From Pseudomonadota bacterium (lineage in GTDB: Bacteria > Myxococcota > Myxococcia > Myxococcales > Myxococcaceae): a DNA stretch of 64,000 nt. Below the pieces are notes generated by a model, which saw only the letters and a list, made by a program, of their open reading frames with translations, made no database searches and was not told the origin of the DNA. The stretch's first letter is position 1. Each line of letters opens with the position of its first letter. Below, piece by piece: positions 52,047 to 61,653 of the stretch. The DNA is taken from positions 8,786-72,785 of the forward strand of contig JAFAAN010000034.1 in the NCBI GenBank assembly GCA_023426545.1, written 5' to 3'. The position numbers and the translations under genes were made by a program.

Positions 52047-53165
52047 ATGTCCCTGCAAGGCACCCTGAAGGACTTTGGGATTGGCGACATCCTGCAGCTC
52101 ATCGGGCAGCAGCAGAAGACGGGCACGCTCCACGTCCGCGCCAAGGACCAGGAAGTGCGCATCGGCTTCAAGGATGGCCACATCATCAAGGCGGAGAGCG
52201 TCACCCGGAAGCGCAAGGACCTCATCGGCGCCATGCTGGTGCGCTCGGAGCTCATCACCGAGACGCAGCTCGAGGCGGCCCTGGAGACGCAGCGCCGCAC
52301 ACTGAAGCGGCTGGGGGATGTGCTGGTGTCCAGCCAGGCCATCACCGCCGAGCGCTTCCAGGCGATGATGCAGCTCCAGGCGACGGAGACCCTCTACCGC
52401 CTCTTCACCTGGAAGTCGGGCACCTACGAGTTCATCCAGGAGGACGTGGAGCCGGACGCGGAAGCCATCCAGCCCCTGCGCGCCGAGACGGTGCTGATGG
52501 AGGGCTTCCGGATGGTGGATGAGTGGCCCGTCATCCGGCAGAAGATCCACCGCGACGACCTCGTCTTCGAGCGCATCAAGGCGTTGCCGCAACCCCGGTT
52601 CGATGAGCTGGGCGGAGAGCTGGGGACCATCGGTTCGTCGGAGCGCCGCATCTACGACGAGCTTTCCCCCGGGCGCGATCTGCGCAAGCTGGTGGACATC
52701 TCGTGCCTGGGAGAATTCGAGACCTGCAAGGCGCTCTACAATCTGGTGAAAGGTGAGTACGTCCGGTCTGTCCTCCCGGAGGGCGCTCCAGCCCCCGCGC
52801 CTGGGGAACAACGGCTGCTCGCCCGCCTTGGCGCCCCGGCGGGGCGGCTGCTCGCCACGATGGTCGTGCTGGCGGCGCTGGCCCTGGTGGTGGCTCGGGG
52901 GGCGGAGGCGCGTCACGAGGGCATCGCTGCCACGCCGTTCGCGGATGCGTCCGCCCAACGTCATGTTTCCCAGGCCCAGCGCGTCCGGATCGAAGCCGCG
53001 TTGGAGGTCTTCCGCCTGGAACGCGGAGAGCTGCCCGAACGTCTGGATTCATTGGTCCAGGCTGGACTGTTGAAACCGGGCGAACTGAAATACCCGTGGC
53101 AGGAAGAGTACTATTACCGGCGGTTGGCCGCTCGGCAGTTCATTCTCCTGCCGCCCCTGCGCTAG
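52047..53165 (+). CDS. DUF4388 (PATAN-type) protein with C-terminal membrane helix
   Basis: 372 residues. The N-terminal DUF4388 domain (1-150: GTLKDFGIGDILQLIGQQQKTGTLHV) is a regulatory module found with two-component and gliding/predation proteins of myxobacteria. A second part (about 185-245) is followed by a membrane helix (about 270-290) and a pilin-like end (RIEAALEVFRLERGELPERLDSLV ... YPWQEEYYYRR), resembling the tail of a type II secretion pseudopilin. Function unknown. Confidence 0.75.
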   Translation: MSLQGTLKDFGIGDILQLIGQQQKTGTLHVRAKDQEVRIGFKDGHIIKAESVTRKRKDLIGAMLVRSELITETQLEAALETQRRTLKRLGDVLVSSQAITAERFQAMMQLQATETLYRLFTWKSGTYEFIQEDVEPDAEAIQPLRAETVLMEGFRMVDEWPVIRQKIHRDDLVFERIKALPQPRFDELGGELGTIGSSERRIYDELSPGRDLRKLVDISCLGEFETCKALYNLVKGEYVRSVLPEGAPAPAPGEQRLLARLGAPAGRLLATMVVLAALALVVARGAEARHEGIAATPFADASAQRHVSQAQRVRIEAALEVFRLERGELPERLDSLVQAGLLKPGELKYPWQEEYYYRRLAARQFILLPPLR

Positions 53166-53253
53166 TCCTGACACAAAGTCGTCTTTCGCGGCCCTGCTGG
53201 CGGCGTTACGTTGCTGTCAGCGGTAGCGACATAGACCGAGGAAAGAACCCGCA

Positions 53254-54357
53254 TTGCGAAATCCCGCCACTCTGGAAGCGCCCGAAGTCCTTACCGCCTC
53301 CGCCAAGGTGGACGTTCGCGACAACGCGACCGCCCTGGCCCTCTGCGGCAACCAGAATGAAAACCTCAAGCTGATGGAACGGCGCCTCGGGGTCCGGGTG
53401 GGACAACGGGGGACCGAGTTCCACCTCTCCGGGCCGTCGGACGCCGTGGCCTTCGCGGTGCGTCTGCTGGAGAACCTGGAGCAGATGATCCGCGCCGGCC
53501 GGCCCGTCTACCGCGAGGACGTGGAGCAGGGCATCAAGGTGCTCGGCCGTGGCGCGGAGTCCCTGCAGGAAGTCATGCTGGGGCCGGTGCTGAAGAGCTC
53601 GGGGAACCGGCAGATTTCCCCCAAGAGCATCAACCAGAAGCGCTACGTGGACGCCATCCGCAGCCATGACATCGTCTTCGGTATTGGCCCCGCCGGTACG
53701 GGCAAGACGTACCTGGCCATGGCCATGGCGGTCGCCTTCCTCCAGGAGCGCAAGGTCAAGCGCATCGTCCTGGCGCGTCCCGCCGTCGAGGCAGGGGAGA
53801 AGCTCGGCTTCCTGCCGGGCGATTTGCAGGAGAAGGTGAACCCCTACCTGCGGCCCCTCTACGACGCCCTTCACGACATGATGGCGGCCGAGCGTGCCGC
53901 GCACCTGCTGGAGCAGGGCGTGGTGGAGGTGGCACCGCTGGCCTTCATGCGCGGCCGCACGCTCAACGACGCCTTCGTCATCCTCGACGAGGCGCAGAAC
54001 ACCACCGTGGAGCAGATGAAGATGTTCCTGACGCGCCTGGGCTACAACAGCAAGGCCGTCATCACCGGTGACGTGACGCAGGTGGACCTGCCCACGGGGA
54101 AGATGTCCGGGTTGAACCACGCCCGGGCGGTGCTGAAGAACATCGACGGCATCCACTTCGCGGAGTTCGCGGAGGTGGACGTGGTCCGCCATCCCCTGGT
54201 CCAGGAGGTCATCCGCGCGTATGACCGGGCGGACCTCGCCCAGCGCGAGGCCCAGGCCGCACGGGAGGCCGCTGCGCAGGCGGCCACCACCCAGGCCACG
54301 GCCACGCTCGAAGCCCTGTCGGAGCAGCCGGCCGCCGGACCCGTCGCCGTTGAGTAG
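53254..54357 (+). CDS. PhoH-family ATPase
   Basis: 367 residues. An N-terminal KH-like region is followed by the ATPase with Walker A GIGPAGTGKTYLAMA (near residue 145) and Walker B FVILDEAQNTT; GDVTQVDLP is also present. TTG start at 53254 with GAGGAAAG about 10 bases before it. PhoH lies before the 7TM-HD and YbeY genes, as in many bacteria where these genes work in RNA and ribosome maintenance. The C-terminal 40 residues are an alanine-rich tail. Confidence 0.9.
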   Translation: MRNPATLEAPEVLTASAKVDVRDNATALALCGNQNENLKLMERRLGVRVGQRGTEFHLSGPSDAVAFAVRLLENLEQMIRAGRPVYREDVEQGIKVLGRGAESLQEVMLGPVLKSSGNRQISPKSINQKRYVDAIRSHDIVFGIGPAGTGKTYLAMAMAVAFLQERKVKRIVLARPAVEAGEKLGFLPGDLQEKVNPYLRPLYDALHDMMAAERAAHLLEQGVVEVAPLAFMRGRTLNDAFVILDEAQNTTVEQMKMFLTRLGYNSKAVITGDVTQVDLPTGKMSGLNHARAVLKNIDGIHFAEFAEVDVVRHPLVQEVIRAYDRADLAQREAQAAREAAAQAATTQATATLEALSEQPAAGPVAVE

Positions 54358-54489
54358 CGGCAGCGGGCCTACGTACGCCCACCCACGCATACCCTGCCGG
54401 GCGGGCGTACTCCATCCCACCCTCGCGAATATTCCCTGGCGCTGCGTCCTTGAAGGATCCGCGATGCCTTATCTAGGGTGAGGATCCCC

Positions 54490-56988
54490 ATGGCCGAACC
54501 GGAAACGCAGCCCCCCGGGCGCAGTCCGCTGGACGCGCTCGCAGAACGCCTCGGCCTGGACAATGGCGTCTGGGGGCGGCGCGCCATCCAGGTCCTCCTG
54601 CTCCTCGCCATCTCTGTCGGGGCGGGCTTCATCATCTCCCCGGGGCTCTACAGCCAGCAGATTCCGGCGCTCGCCGAGGAGAATCTCGGCAAGCCGTTCC
54701 GGGCCAGCTCCCCGGCGGGCTTCAAGGCCGCCCGGGACTACGAGGTGATTCACCGGGCCATGACGCAGCAGCGCCGCCAGGACGCGCGCGCCGCCGTCCG
54801 GCCCGTCTACGACTTGAACCCCGCGGTGTTGGGGCAGCTGCGCGCGACGGTGAGTTCCGCCTTCGCGTCCATGCGCATGCACCTGGACACCCTGGCCGAG
54901 TCCCTGGCGGAGAGCGAGCCCGAGGAGCGCGAGGCGAACCGCAAGCGCCGGCCCACCATCTCGCCCGAGATGGCGGAACTGGAGCGCACCACCCGCGAGA
55001 AGATGCGCGCGGAGCTCCAGGAGCGCTTCTTCGGCAAGCGCGACGCCGTGCTGGAGCTCGAGGACTTCCAGGCGCTCTACGCCACCCGGTTCTCGGCGGA
55101 GGCGGAGACGGCCATGCTCCTGGTGCTGGAGCGGGCGTACCGCTCCGAGCGGGGCCCCGTGCACGTCGCCGGCCTGCGGGAGGAGCTGGTCCGCGAGGCA
55201 CACCAGGGCCTCACCGTGCGCGACGTGGTGAACAAGGCCGAGGAGACGCTGCCGGGCGGTTCCCAGCAGGTGATGGACGTCGCCGAGGCGCACCAGGAGA
55301 TGGAGCGCTTCGCCTCCGTCCCTGGCAACCTGATGCCGGACGCGCCGGGCATCCAGCGCCGCGCCATCCTCCGGATGGCCCAGCGGCTGGTGCGGCCCAA
55401 CCTCACCATCAACATCGCGGAGACGGACGCGCGCCGCAATCAGGCCGCCCAGGCGGTAAAGGACGCCGTCATCTCCATCAAGAAGGGCCAGCGGGTCATC
55501 GGCGACGGTGAGCTGGTCAACGAGGCGCACCTCGTCATCCTGCGCGGCATGCGCGCGGAGACGGACCGGCTGGACCTGGTCCAGCTCCAGGTGGGCGGCA
55601 CCGGCCTGGTCGGCCTGCTCATCGTGGCGTCGTACTTCTTCTGCAGCGCCGCTTTCCGGCGCTTCCGGCCCACGCGCAAGGATGGGGTGCTGCTGGGCCT
55701 GCTCCTGCTGGGGCTGCTGGGCCTGCTGCAGATCTGGGTCTCCATCGCGGACGCGGTGCAGGACCGCTACACGGCGATTCCCATCGAGGCCTTCTATTAC
55801 GCCTTCCCGGTGGCGGCCGGCGCCATGCTGGTGCGCTTCATCCTGACGCAGGAGCTGGCGCTCTTCTTCGCCATCGTCTTCGCCTGCCTCGCCGGGGTGA
55901 TGCTGGGCAACTCGCTGGCCTTCGGCGTCTTCACGCTGGTGGGCTCGCTGGTGGCGGCCGACCGCATCGTGAAGGCGAAGGACCGCGTGGGCATCTTCCG
56001 TGCCGGTCTGGTGACGGGCGCGGTGAACCTCATCGCCGTGCTCTTCCTCTTCCTGGTGGAGGGCAAGGGCCTGTCGGCCGATACGCTCATCACCGCGATG
56101 AGCGCCTTCGTGGGCTCGTCACTCGCCGTGCCGGTGATGGTGATGGCGCTCACGCCGCTCATCGAGGCCACCTTCGGCTATGCCTCGGACATCAAGCTGC
56201 TGGAGCTGGCCAACCTCAACCACCCGGCGCTCAAGGAGCTCATCGTCCAGGCGCCCGGCACCTACCACCACTCCATCATCATCGGTTCGCTGGTGGAGAA
56301 CGCGGCGGAGGCCATCGGCGCCAACCCGCTCCTGGCGCGCTCGTGTGCGTACTACCACGACATCGGCAAGGGCCGGAATCCGCTCTACTTCGGGGAGAAC
56401 CAGAAGGGCGAGAACCGGCATGACGCGCTCGCGCCGGCGATGAGCGCGGTCATCATCAAGCGCCACGTGACGGAGGGCCTGGAGATGGCCCGCCAGTACC
56501 GGCTGCCCAAGCTGGTGGCGGACGCGATTCCGCAGCACCACGGCACCCGGACGGTGGGCTTCTTCTACCACAAGGCCCTGAAGGAGCAGGAAGGCAAGGA
56601 GGGGGCGCCGCCCATCGACGAGAGCATCTACCGCTACCCGGGCCCGAAGCCGCAGTTCCGGGAGGCGGCGCTGGTGATGATCGCCGACGCGGTGGAGGCG
56701 TCCACGCGCTCCATGCCGGACCCCACCACGCCCAAGCTGCTGGCGCAGGTGCAGAAGATCATCAACCTCATCTTCTCCGAGGGTCAGCTCGACGAGTGTG
56801 ACCTGACGCTGAAGGACCTCAACCTCATCTCGCAGTCCTTCCTGCACACGCTGGAGGGCATCTACCACACGCGGCCGGCCTACCCGGCGGGCGCGGTGGG
56901 CGGGGGCAAGGCGCCGCCGCTGGTGGTCGCTGGCGCGCCGCGGGTGGTGGAAGGCAAGGACAAGACGCGGAACGCGGGGGGGGCATGA
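54490..56988 (+). CDS. 7TM receptor with intracellular HD domain (PgpH/YqfF type)
   Basis: 832 residues: TM1 (about 35-55), a large extracytoplasmic 7TMR-HDED region (about 60-350), seven membrane helices (about 375-560), and a cytoplasmic HD domain with H-HD-H-D motif (TYHHSIIIGSLVE ... YYHDIGKGRNPLYFGENQKGENRHD, then QHHGTR). Homologues of this type hydrolyse c-di-AMP (PgpH). ATG 54490 follows TGAGGA; GTG 54478 is less likely. Its stop overlaps the next gene (ATGA). Confidence 0.9.
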   Translation: MAEPETQPPGRSPLDALAERLGLDNGVWGRRAIQVLLLLAISVGAGFIISPGLYSQQIPALAEENLGKPFRASSPAGFKAARDYEVIHRAMTQQRRQDARAAVRPVYDLNPAVLGQLRATVSSAFASMRMHLDTLAESLAESEPEEREANRKRRPTISPEMAELERTTREKMRAELQERFFGKRDAVLELEDFQALYATRFSAEAETAMLLVLERAYRSERGPVHVAGLREELVREAHQGLTVRDVVNKAEETLPGGSQQVMDVAEAHQEMERFASVPGNLMPDAPGIQRRAILRMAQRLVRPNLTINIAETDARRNQAAQAVKDAVISIKKGQRVIGDGELVNEAHLVILRGMRAETDRLDLVQLQVGGTGLVGLLIVASYFFCSAAFRRFRPTRKDGVLLGLLLLGLLGLLQIWVSIADAVQDRYTAIPIEAFYYAFPVAAGAMLVRFILTQELALFFAIVFACLAGVMLGNSLAFGVFTLVGSLVAADRIVKAKDRVGIFRAGLVTGAVNLIAVLFLFLVEGKGLSADTLITAMSAFVGSSLAVPVMVMALTPLIEATFGYASDIKLLELANLNHPALKELIVQAPGTYHHSIIIGSLVENAAEAIGANPLLARSCAYYHDIGKGRNPLYFGENQKGENRHDALAPAMSAVIIKRHVTEGLEMARQYRLPKLVADAIPQHHGTRTVGFFYHKALKEQEGKEGAPPIDESIYRYPGPKPQFREAALVMIADAVEASTRSMPDPTTPKLLAQVQKIINLIFSEGQLDECDLTLKDLNLISQSFLHTLEGIYHTRPAYPAGAVGGGKAPPLVVAGAPRVVEGKDKTRNAGGA

Positions 56989-57869
56989 GCGCGGCACGGA
57001 AGAGCAGCAGCGTGAGGTTGCGCAAGGGGAAGCTGATTCCCCGGGACGACGGCAAGCGCATCGAGGAGTTCGTGGGCGCGGCCACCACCCGGACGGAGTC
57101 CGCGTCGGTGGCGCGGATGCTGGCCCCTCCGGGCTGGTCCGAGCCCGCGCAGCGGCCCGAGTTCGACGAGGTCGTCATCGTCCTGACGGGTGAGCTGACG
57201 GTGGTGGTGGAAGGCCGCCGCGAGCGCATCGCCGCGGGCGAGGTGGGGCTGGTGCCTCGCGGCAAGCGCGTGGTGTACCGCAACGACGGGCAGGGCGCGT
57301 GCGACTACTGGTCGGTGTGCGCGCCCGCGTTCCGCCCGGAGCTGGCGCACATGGAGGTGCCCAAGCCCCGCGTGGAGGAGAACCACGTCACCCTCCAGGT
57401 GGCGCACGGCCAGGGCCGGGAGTTCTCGCGCCTGCTGACGGGCTGGGCGAAGGAGTATCTGCGGCAGCTCGAGCTGTCGGGCGTGGAGCTGTCGCTCTCG
57501 CTGGTGGACGACCGGGCCATCCGGCGCCTCAACCGCACCTGGCGCCAGAAGGACAAGGCGACGGACGTGCTGAGCTTCCCTGCGGGGGAGCTGCCCAAGG
57601 GCACCCCGGGCCCCCGCCCGCTGGGCGACGTGGTCATCTCCCTGGACACGGCGAAGCGTCAGGCCAAGGAGTACGACCGCACGCTGGAGGCGGAGATGGC
57701 GCGCTACCTGGCGCATGGCCTGCTCCACCTGCTGGGGTACGACCATGAGCGCCCTCGCGACGCGAAGCGCATGGCGGCCATGGAGGAACAGCTGCTCGGC
57801 GAGCGAGGCATGGTGGCGGATTCGCTCCAGGTGGATGCCCGGGCGCGGCGCGCTCGCAGCCTCATGTAG
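56985..57869 (+). CDS. ybeY: Cupin domain fused to rRNA maturation endonuclease YbeY
   Basis: 294 residues. Residues about 10-110 form a cupin (RPEFDEVVIVLTGELTVVVEGRRERI, GEVGLVPRGKRVVYRN), and residues about 130-290 are YbeY, with the zinc motif HGLLHLLGYDHE and the conserved RRLNRTWRQKDKATDVLSFP. YbeY acts in 16S rRNA 3' processing and ribosome quality control. Ordinary YbeY is only about 150 residues; the cupin is an addition. It starts at ATG 56985, overlapping the HD-protein stop, in the classical phoH-HD-ybeY order. Confidence 0.92.
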   Translation: MSAARKSSSVRLRKGKLIPRDDGKRIEEFVGAATTRTESASVARMLAPPGWSEPAQRPEFDEVVIVLTGELTVVVEGRRERIAAGEVGLVPRGKRVVYRNDGQGACDYWSVCAPAFRPELAHMEVPKPRVEENHVTLQVAHGQGREFSRLLTGWAKEYLRQLELSGVELSLSLVDDRAIRRLNRTWRQKDKATDVLSFPAGELPKGTPGPRPLGDVVISLDTAKRQAKEYDRTLEAEMARYLAHGLLHLLGYDHERPRDAKRMAAMEEQLLGERGMVADSLQVDARARRARSLM

Positions 57870-57968
57870 GCCCTCCGCCGGCCCCCCGGCGGACAATCCG
57901 GCATCCAGCCCGTTGAGCCGGGCGTGGCGCGTGATAGGTAGGCCGCCTCCCGCGTGTTGGACTTCGCC

Positions 57969-59291
57969 ATGCTCCGCTCGTCTCTCATCGCCTCCTGCCT
58001 GCTCGGCCTGCTGCTGCTGGCGCTCCCCGCGCGTGCGGCCTCGCTGCCGCCGTGGGGCTCGGGCGAGAGCCAGGGCGAGGACCTGGCCATCCTCCTGGTG
58101 ACGTTCAGCCCCGGCGACGACGTGCCTTCCTGGTGGGGGCATGGCTCGCTGGTGGTGGAGGACCGGCGGCTGCGGCAGTCGCGCCTCTACAATTACGGGA
58201 TGTTCTCCTTCGACGAGGCGATGCTCGCCCGCTTCGCCATGGGCCGGCTGGAGTTCTGGGTGGGCCAGTCGTCGGTGAGCGGCACCTTCCGCCACTACGA
58301 GTCCGAGGACCGCGACGTCCGCGTGCAGGAGCTGAACCTCACGCCCGAGCAGCGCGTCCTCGTCGCCAAACGCCTGGCGGACAACGTGCTGCCCGAGAAC
58401 CGGGAGTACCTGTATCACCACTACAACGACAACTGCGTCACCCGGCTGCGGGACATGATTGACGTGGCCACGGGCGGCCAACTCCACGAGGCGGACCGGG
58501 CGCCGGGGCGGATGACGCTGCGCGAGCACACCCGGCGGTACACGGCGGTGAACCCGCCCATGAGCGTGCTGCTCGACTTCATGATGAACGACGAGATCGA
58601 TCGTCCCATCACGAGGTGGGAGGAGGCCTTCCTCCCGGACGAGCTGGAGGCCCAGGTGGCGGCGCTGCGGGTGAAGGGCGCGGACGGGCAGCCGGAGCCG
58701 CTGGTGGCGAAGCAGTGGAACTACTACGAGTCCGCGACGCGGAAGCGCCCGCCGGCCGAGCCGCCCGCCTGGGGCCCGTGGATTCTTGCCCTGGGCGTGG
58801 CCCTGGGCGGCCTCGCGGTGGGGCTGGCGGCGTGGGAGCGCCAGCGCGGCAGCCGCGTCGCCCGCATGCTCCTGGGACTGGAGAACGCCGTGGTGGGGCT
58901 GGTGCTCGGGTTGCCGGGCACCGCGCTGTTGATCATGGGCGTGGTGACGGACCACACGGTGACGCACCGCAACGAGAACCTCTTCCTGGCGAACCCGCTG
59001 ACGCTGCTGGCGCTGCCCTTCGGCGTGGCCCTCATGTGGGGGAGCCGCAAGGCGCGCGCGCGCCTGTGCAAGGTGTGGGTGGTGTTGGCGGCCTCGGGCG
59101 TGCTGGGCGTGCTGCTCAAGGTGCTGCCGCCCTTCGACCAGGACAACTGGCGGCTCATCGCGCTCATCCTGCCCATCTCCCTGGGCATGGCGGGCGCATT
59201 CGGACTGGACCGGCTGCTGGCGCGGCTCCCCAAGGGGGACGGTGCGTCAGCCGGGCGGCGGGATGCCGTCGCAACGCTGAAGACTCCCTGA
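57969..59291 (+). CDS. DUF4105 (Lnb N-terminal-type) membrane protein
   Basis: 440 residues. Signal peptide (1-23), then a DUF4105 domain (about 30-210, with WWGHGSLVVED, LYNYGMFSFDEA and HHYNDNCVTRLRDMID; the His and Cys form the thiol-hydrolase-like site), then five or six membrane helices (about 265-420). The family is papain-like in fold and is presumed to act in the periplasm. A GTG start at 57954 would add five residues. A TAGGTA box lies 13 bases before that GTG. Confidence 0.8.
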   Translation: MLRSSLIASCLLGLLLLALPARAASLPPWGSGESQGEDLAILLVTFSPGDDVPSWWGHGSLVVEDRRLRQSRLYNYGMFSFDEAMLARFAMGRLEFWVGQSSVSGTFRHYESEDRDVRVQELNLTPEQRVLVAKRLADNVLPENREYLYHHYNDNCVTRLRDMIDVATGGQLHEADRAPGRMTLREHTRRYTAVNPPMSVLLDFMMNDEIDRPITRWEEAFLPDELEAQVAALRVKGADGQPEPLVAKQWNYYESATRKRPPAEPPAWGPWILALGVALGGLAVGLAAWERQRGSRVARMLLGLENAVVGLVLGLPGTALLIMGVVTDHTVTHRNENLFLANPLTLLALPFGVALMWGSRKARARLCKVWVVLAASGVLGVLLKVLPPFDQDNWRLIALILPISLGMAGAFGLDRLLARLPKGDGASAGRRDAVATLKTP

Positions 59292-59309
59292 CGAGGACAC
59301 GAAAAAGCC

Positions 59310-60432
59310 ATGGCGAACGATTCGATGGAGAAGATCAACAGCCTCAGAGAGCGCGTGCTCGCGCTCCGGGGGCATCTTTGACCTCGACCGCAAGCGGTCC
59401 CGCATCGCGCTGATCGAGCGCGACTCCACGTTGCCCAACTTCTGGGACGACAACACCAAGGCGCAGGCGCTGCTCAAGGAGAAGTCCACGCTGGAGGCCA
59501 GCGTCGGCGCCTACGACAAGGTGATGCGCGGCCTGGACGACGCGCAGGTGCTCTTCGAGCTGGCCGCCGAGGCCAACGACGAGGCCGCGTCCCAGGAGGC
59601 GGAGGGCTCGCTCACGGGGCTCGAGGGCGACGTCGCCAAGCTGGAGCTGGCGCGCATGCTGTCCGGCGACCAGGACCGCAGCAGCTGCTTCATGGACATC
59701 AACGCCGGCGCTGGCGGCACGGACTCCATGGACTGGGCGGCCATGCTGCTGCGCATGTACACCCGCTACTGCGAGGCCAAGGGCTGGAAGGTCGAGATCA
59801 ACGACGAGGTGCCGGGCGAGGAGGCGGGCTTCAAGAACGTCTCCCTGCGCATCGAGGGTGACTTCGCCTACGGCTACCTGAAGGCCGAGGTGGGCGTGCA
59901 CCGCCTGGTGCGCATCTCGCCCTTCGACGCCAACGCGCGCCGTCAGACAGCCTTCGCGTCCGTGGACGTCTACCCGGAGGTGGACGACACCATCCAGATC
60001 GACATCCCGGAGAAGGACATCGAGCTGAAGTTCATCCGCGGCGGCGGCGCTGGCGGCCAGAAGGTGAACAAGACGTCGTCCACCGCGCAGCTGCGCCACC
60101 TGCCCACGGGCATCATCATCACCTGCCAGACGGAGCGCTCGCAGTCGGCCAACAAGGACATGGCCTTCAAGATTCTGCGGGGGCGCCTGTACGAGCTGGA
60201 GATGAAGAAGCGAGAGGCCGCGCGCGACGCCGCCGAGGCGCAGAAGAAGGACATCTCCTTCGGCTCGCAGATCCGCTCCTACGTGCTGGCGCCGTACCGC
60301 ATGGTGAAGGACCTGCGCACCGGCGTGGAGACGGGCAACGTGGACGCGGTGCTGGACGGGGACCTGGAGGAGTTCGTCACCTCGCAGCTGCTCGGCGTGA
60401 AGAACCCCAACCGCGGCGCCGGCGTGGACTAG
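59310..60432 (+). CDS. prfB: Peptide chain release factor 2 with programmed +1 frameshift
   Basis: Recognises UGA and UAA stop codons. The first 23 codons (ATG 59310 to CTT 59378, ending LRGHL) run into an in-frame TGA (59379-59381). The rest of the protein continues in the +1 frame from GAC 59380. The product would be 373 residues, normal for RF2. The RF2 specificity tripeptide SPF (ISPFDANARRQ) and the catalytic GGQ (60052-60060, RGGGAGGQKVNKTSS) are intact. The feature therefore includes one deliberate frameshift. Confidence 0.95.
59367..59382 (+). promoter_or_regulatory. Programmed +1 frameshift site of prfB
   Basis: CGGGGG-cat-CTT-TGA-C reproduces the classical RF2 site (AGGGGG-tat-CTT-TGA-C in Escherichia coli): internal Shine-Dalgarno-like GGGGG three bases before the slippery CTT, and a TGA followed by C. 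RF2 shortage makes the ribosome slip, an autoregulatory loop. Confidence 0.93.
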
Positions 60433-60569
60433 GCGCCGGCCCCGGCGATTCCTCGCCTTGCCCGGAACCTTATTCGCGGCCCCGCTGTCGGAGGGCCGCG
60501 GGGTAGGGGACAGGGTAGGCTGTGGGACGGTGGTGCCTCCTGGGGAGGGGCCGCCGCGGGAGGACACCG

Positions 60570-61199
60570 GTGGCATCGGGCGGCGTGCTCGAAATCGGAC
60601 AGGAAGGGGCCGCCGCGGCGGACGCGACCGAGTCGCGCCGTCAGGATGCGGCGCTGCTGGTCCGGCTGCGCCGGGGCGAGCCGGACGCCTTCGAGCAGTT
60701 GGTGCGCACACATCAGGACCGGCTCTACGACTTCTGCGTCCGCATGCTGGGGGACCGCGAGGAGGCGCATGACCTGGTGCAGGAGATCTTCGTCAGCGTG
60801 CACCAGAACGTCCGCCGCTTCCGCGAGGACTCGAAGCTGTCCACCTGGCTGTTCCGCATCACCCGCAACCACTGCATCAACCGCCTCAAGTATCTCAAGC
60901 GCCGGGGCAGGGGGCGCTCCGAGGTGTACGACGAGGCCACCGCCCTCTTCACCGAGGGAGGCGGGACGGCGCCCGGGCCGGACGCCGCGCTGGAGTCGGC
61001 GCGCGAGCGCGCCCGGGTACAGTGGGCCATCTCCCAGCTGGAGCCGGACGCGCGCATGCTGGTGGCGCTGCGCGACATCGAGGGCCTCAGCTACGACGAG
61101 ATCATCGACATCACCGAGCTACCCGAGGGCACGGTGAAGAGCCGGCTCCACCGGGCGCGGGAAAAGCTGGCGGACCTCCTGGGGCGGCTTGAGCCATGA
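60570..61199 (+). CDS. ECF-type RNA polymerase sigma factor
   Basis: 209 residues. Region 2 (QLVRTHQDRLYDFCVRMLGDREEAHDLVQEIFVSVH ... KLSTWLFRITRNHCINRL) and region 4 (LEPDARMLVALRDIEGLSYDEIIDITELPEGTVKSRLHRARE) are complete and typical of RpoE-like factors; the linker (about 115-150) is short. GTG 60570 follows a perfect GGGAGGA. The stop overlaps the anti-sigma gene (ATGA), so activity is controlled by the partner. Confidence 0.92.
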   Translation: MASGGVLEIGQEGAAAADATESRRQDAALLVRLRRGEPDAFEQLVRTHQDRLYDFCVRMLGDREEAHDLVQEIFVSVHQNVRRFREDSKLSTWLFRITRNHCINRLKYLKRRGRGRSEVYDEATALFTEGGGTAPGPDAALESARERARVQWAISQLEPDARMLVALRDIEGLSYDEIIDITELPEGTVKSRLHRAREKLADLLGRLEP

Positions 61200-61579
61200 G
61201 CGGCATTCATCGCAGACTGCAGGACGTGGAACCGCGGATGGACCATCGCGAGGCGCAGGCCCTGTTCCTCGCGCTCGCGGACGACGACCTTCCGGCCCCC
61301 AAGGCCCTGGAGGTCCGCACCCACCTGGACGGCTGCGAGGACTGCCGCCAGGGCTGGCAGCGCTATGCCAGCACGGTGAAGCGGCTCCAGGGCGTGGCGC
61401 GTGAGAAGGCGCCGCCCGCGCTCGCCACCATGGTGCTTAGCCGCGTGCGCCGCAAGCGCCGCTTCGGCCTGCGGGGGCTGCACGCCATGCACATGAACCA
61501 CCGTCTGCCAGTGGAAATCCTCATCCCGCTGCTGCTGGCCGCCGCGGTGGCGGCCTTCCTGGTGCTGGCCGCCCCCTGA
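61196..61579 (+). CDS. Zinc-finger anti-sigma factor
   Basis: 127 residues. The N-terminal zinc-binding anti-sigma motif THLDGCEDCRQGW (H-x3-C-x2-C) sits in a short helical domain, and a single membrane helix near the C-terminus (about 105-126) anchors it with almost nothing outside. It should hold the sigma factor encoded before it; the release signal is unknown. Confidence 0.88.
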   Translation: MSGIHRRLQDVEPRMDHREAQALFLALADDDLPAPKALEVRTHLDGCEDCRQGWQRYASTVKRLQGVAREKAPPALATMVLSRVRRKRRFGLRGLHAMHMNHRLPVEILIPLLLAAAVAAFLVLAAP

Positions 61580-61653
61580 GCGTCCTTCCGCTGTGTTGCA
61601 TTGCGTCCCGGGGGAGCCTTGGCTACGGTGCCGCGCCTTTGGGAAAGCGCGTC

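Noticed and set aside
54455..54487. Two GGATCC words before the 7TM-HD gene
   Set aside because: Six-base palindromes are expected by chance at this scale and no further symmetry surrounds them.
59310..59381. Short open frame ended by TGA before prfB, resembling a sequencing error or pseudogene
   Set aside because: The CTTTGAC context, the spacing of the GGGGG run and RF2 homology on both sides match the known programmed frameshift.
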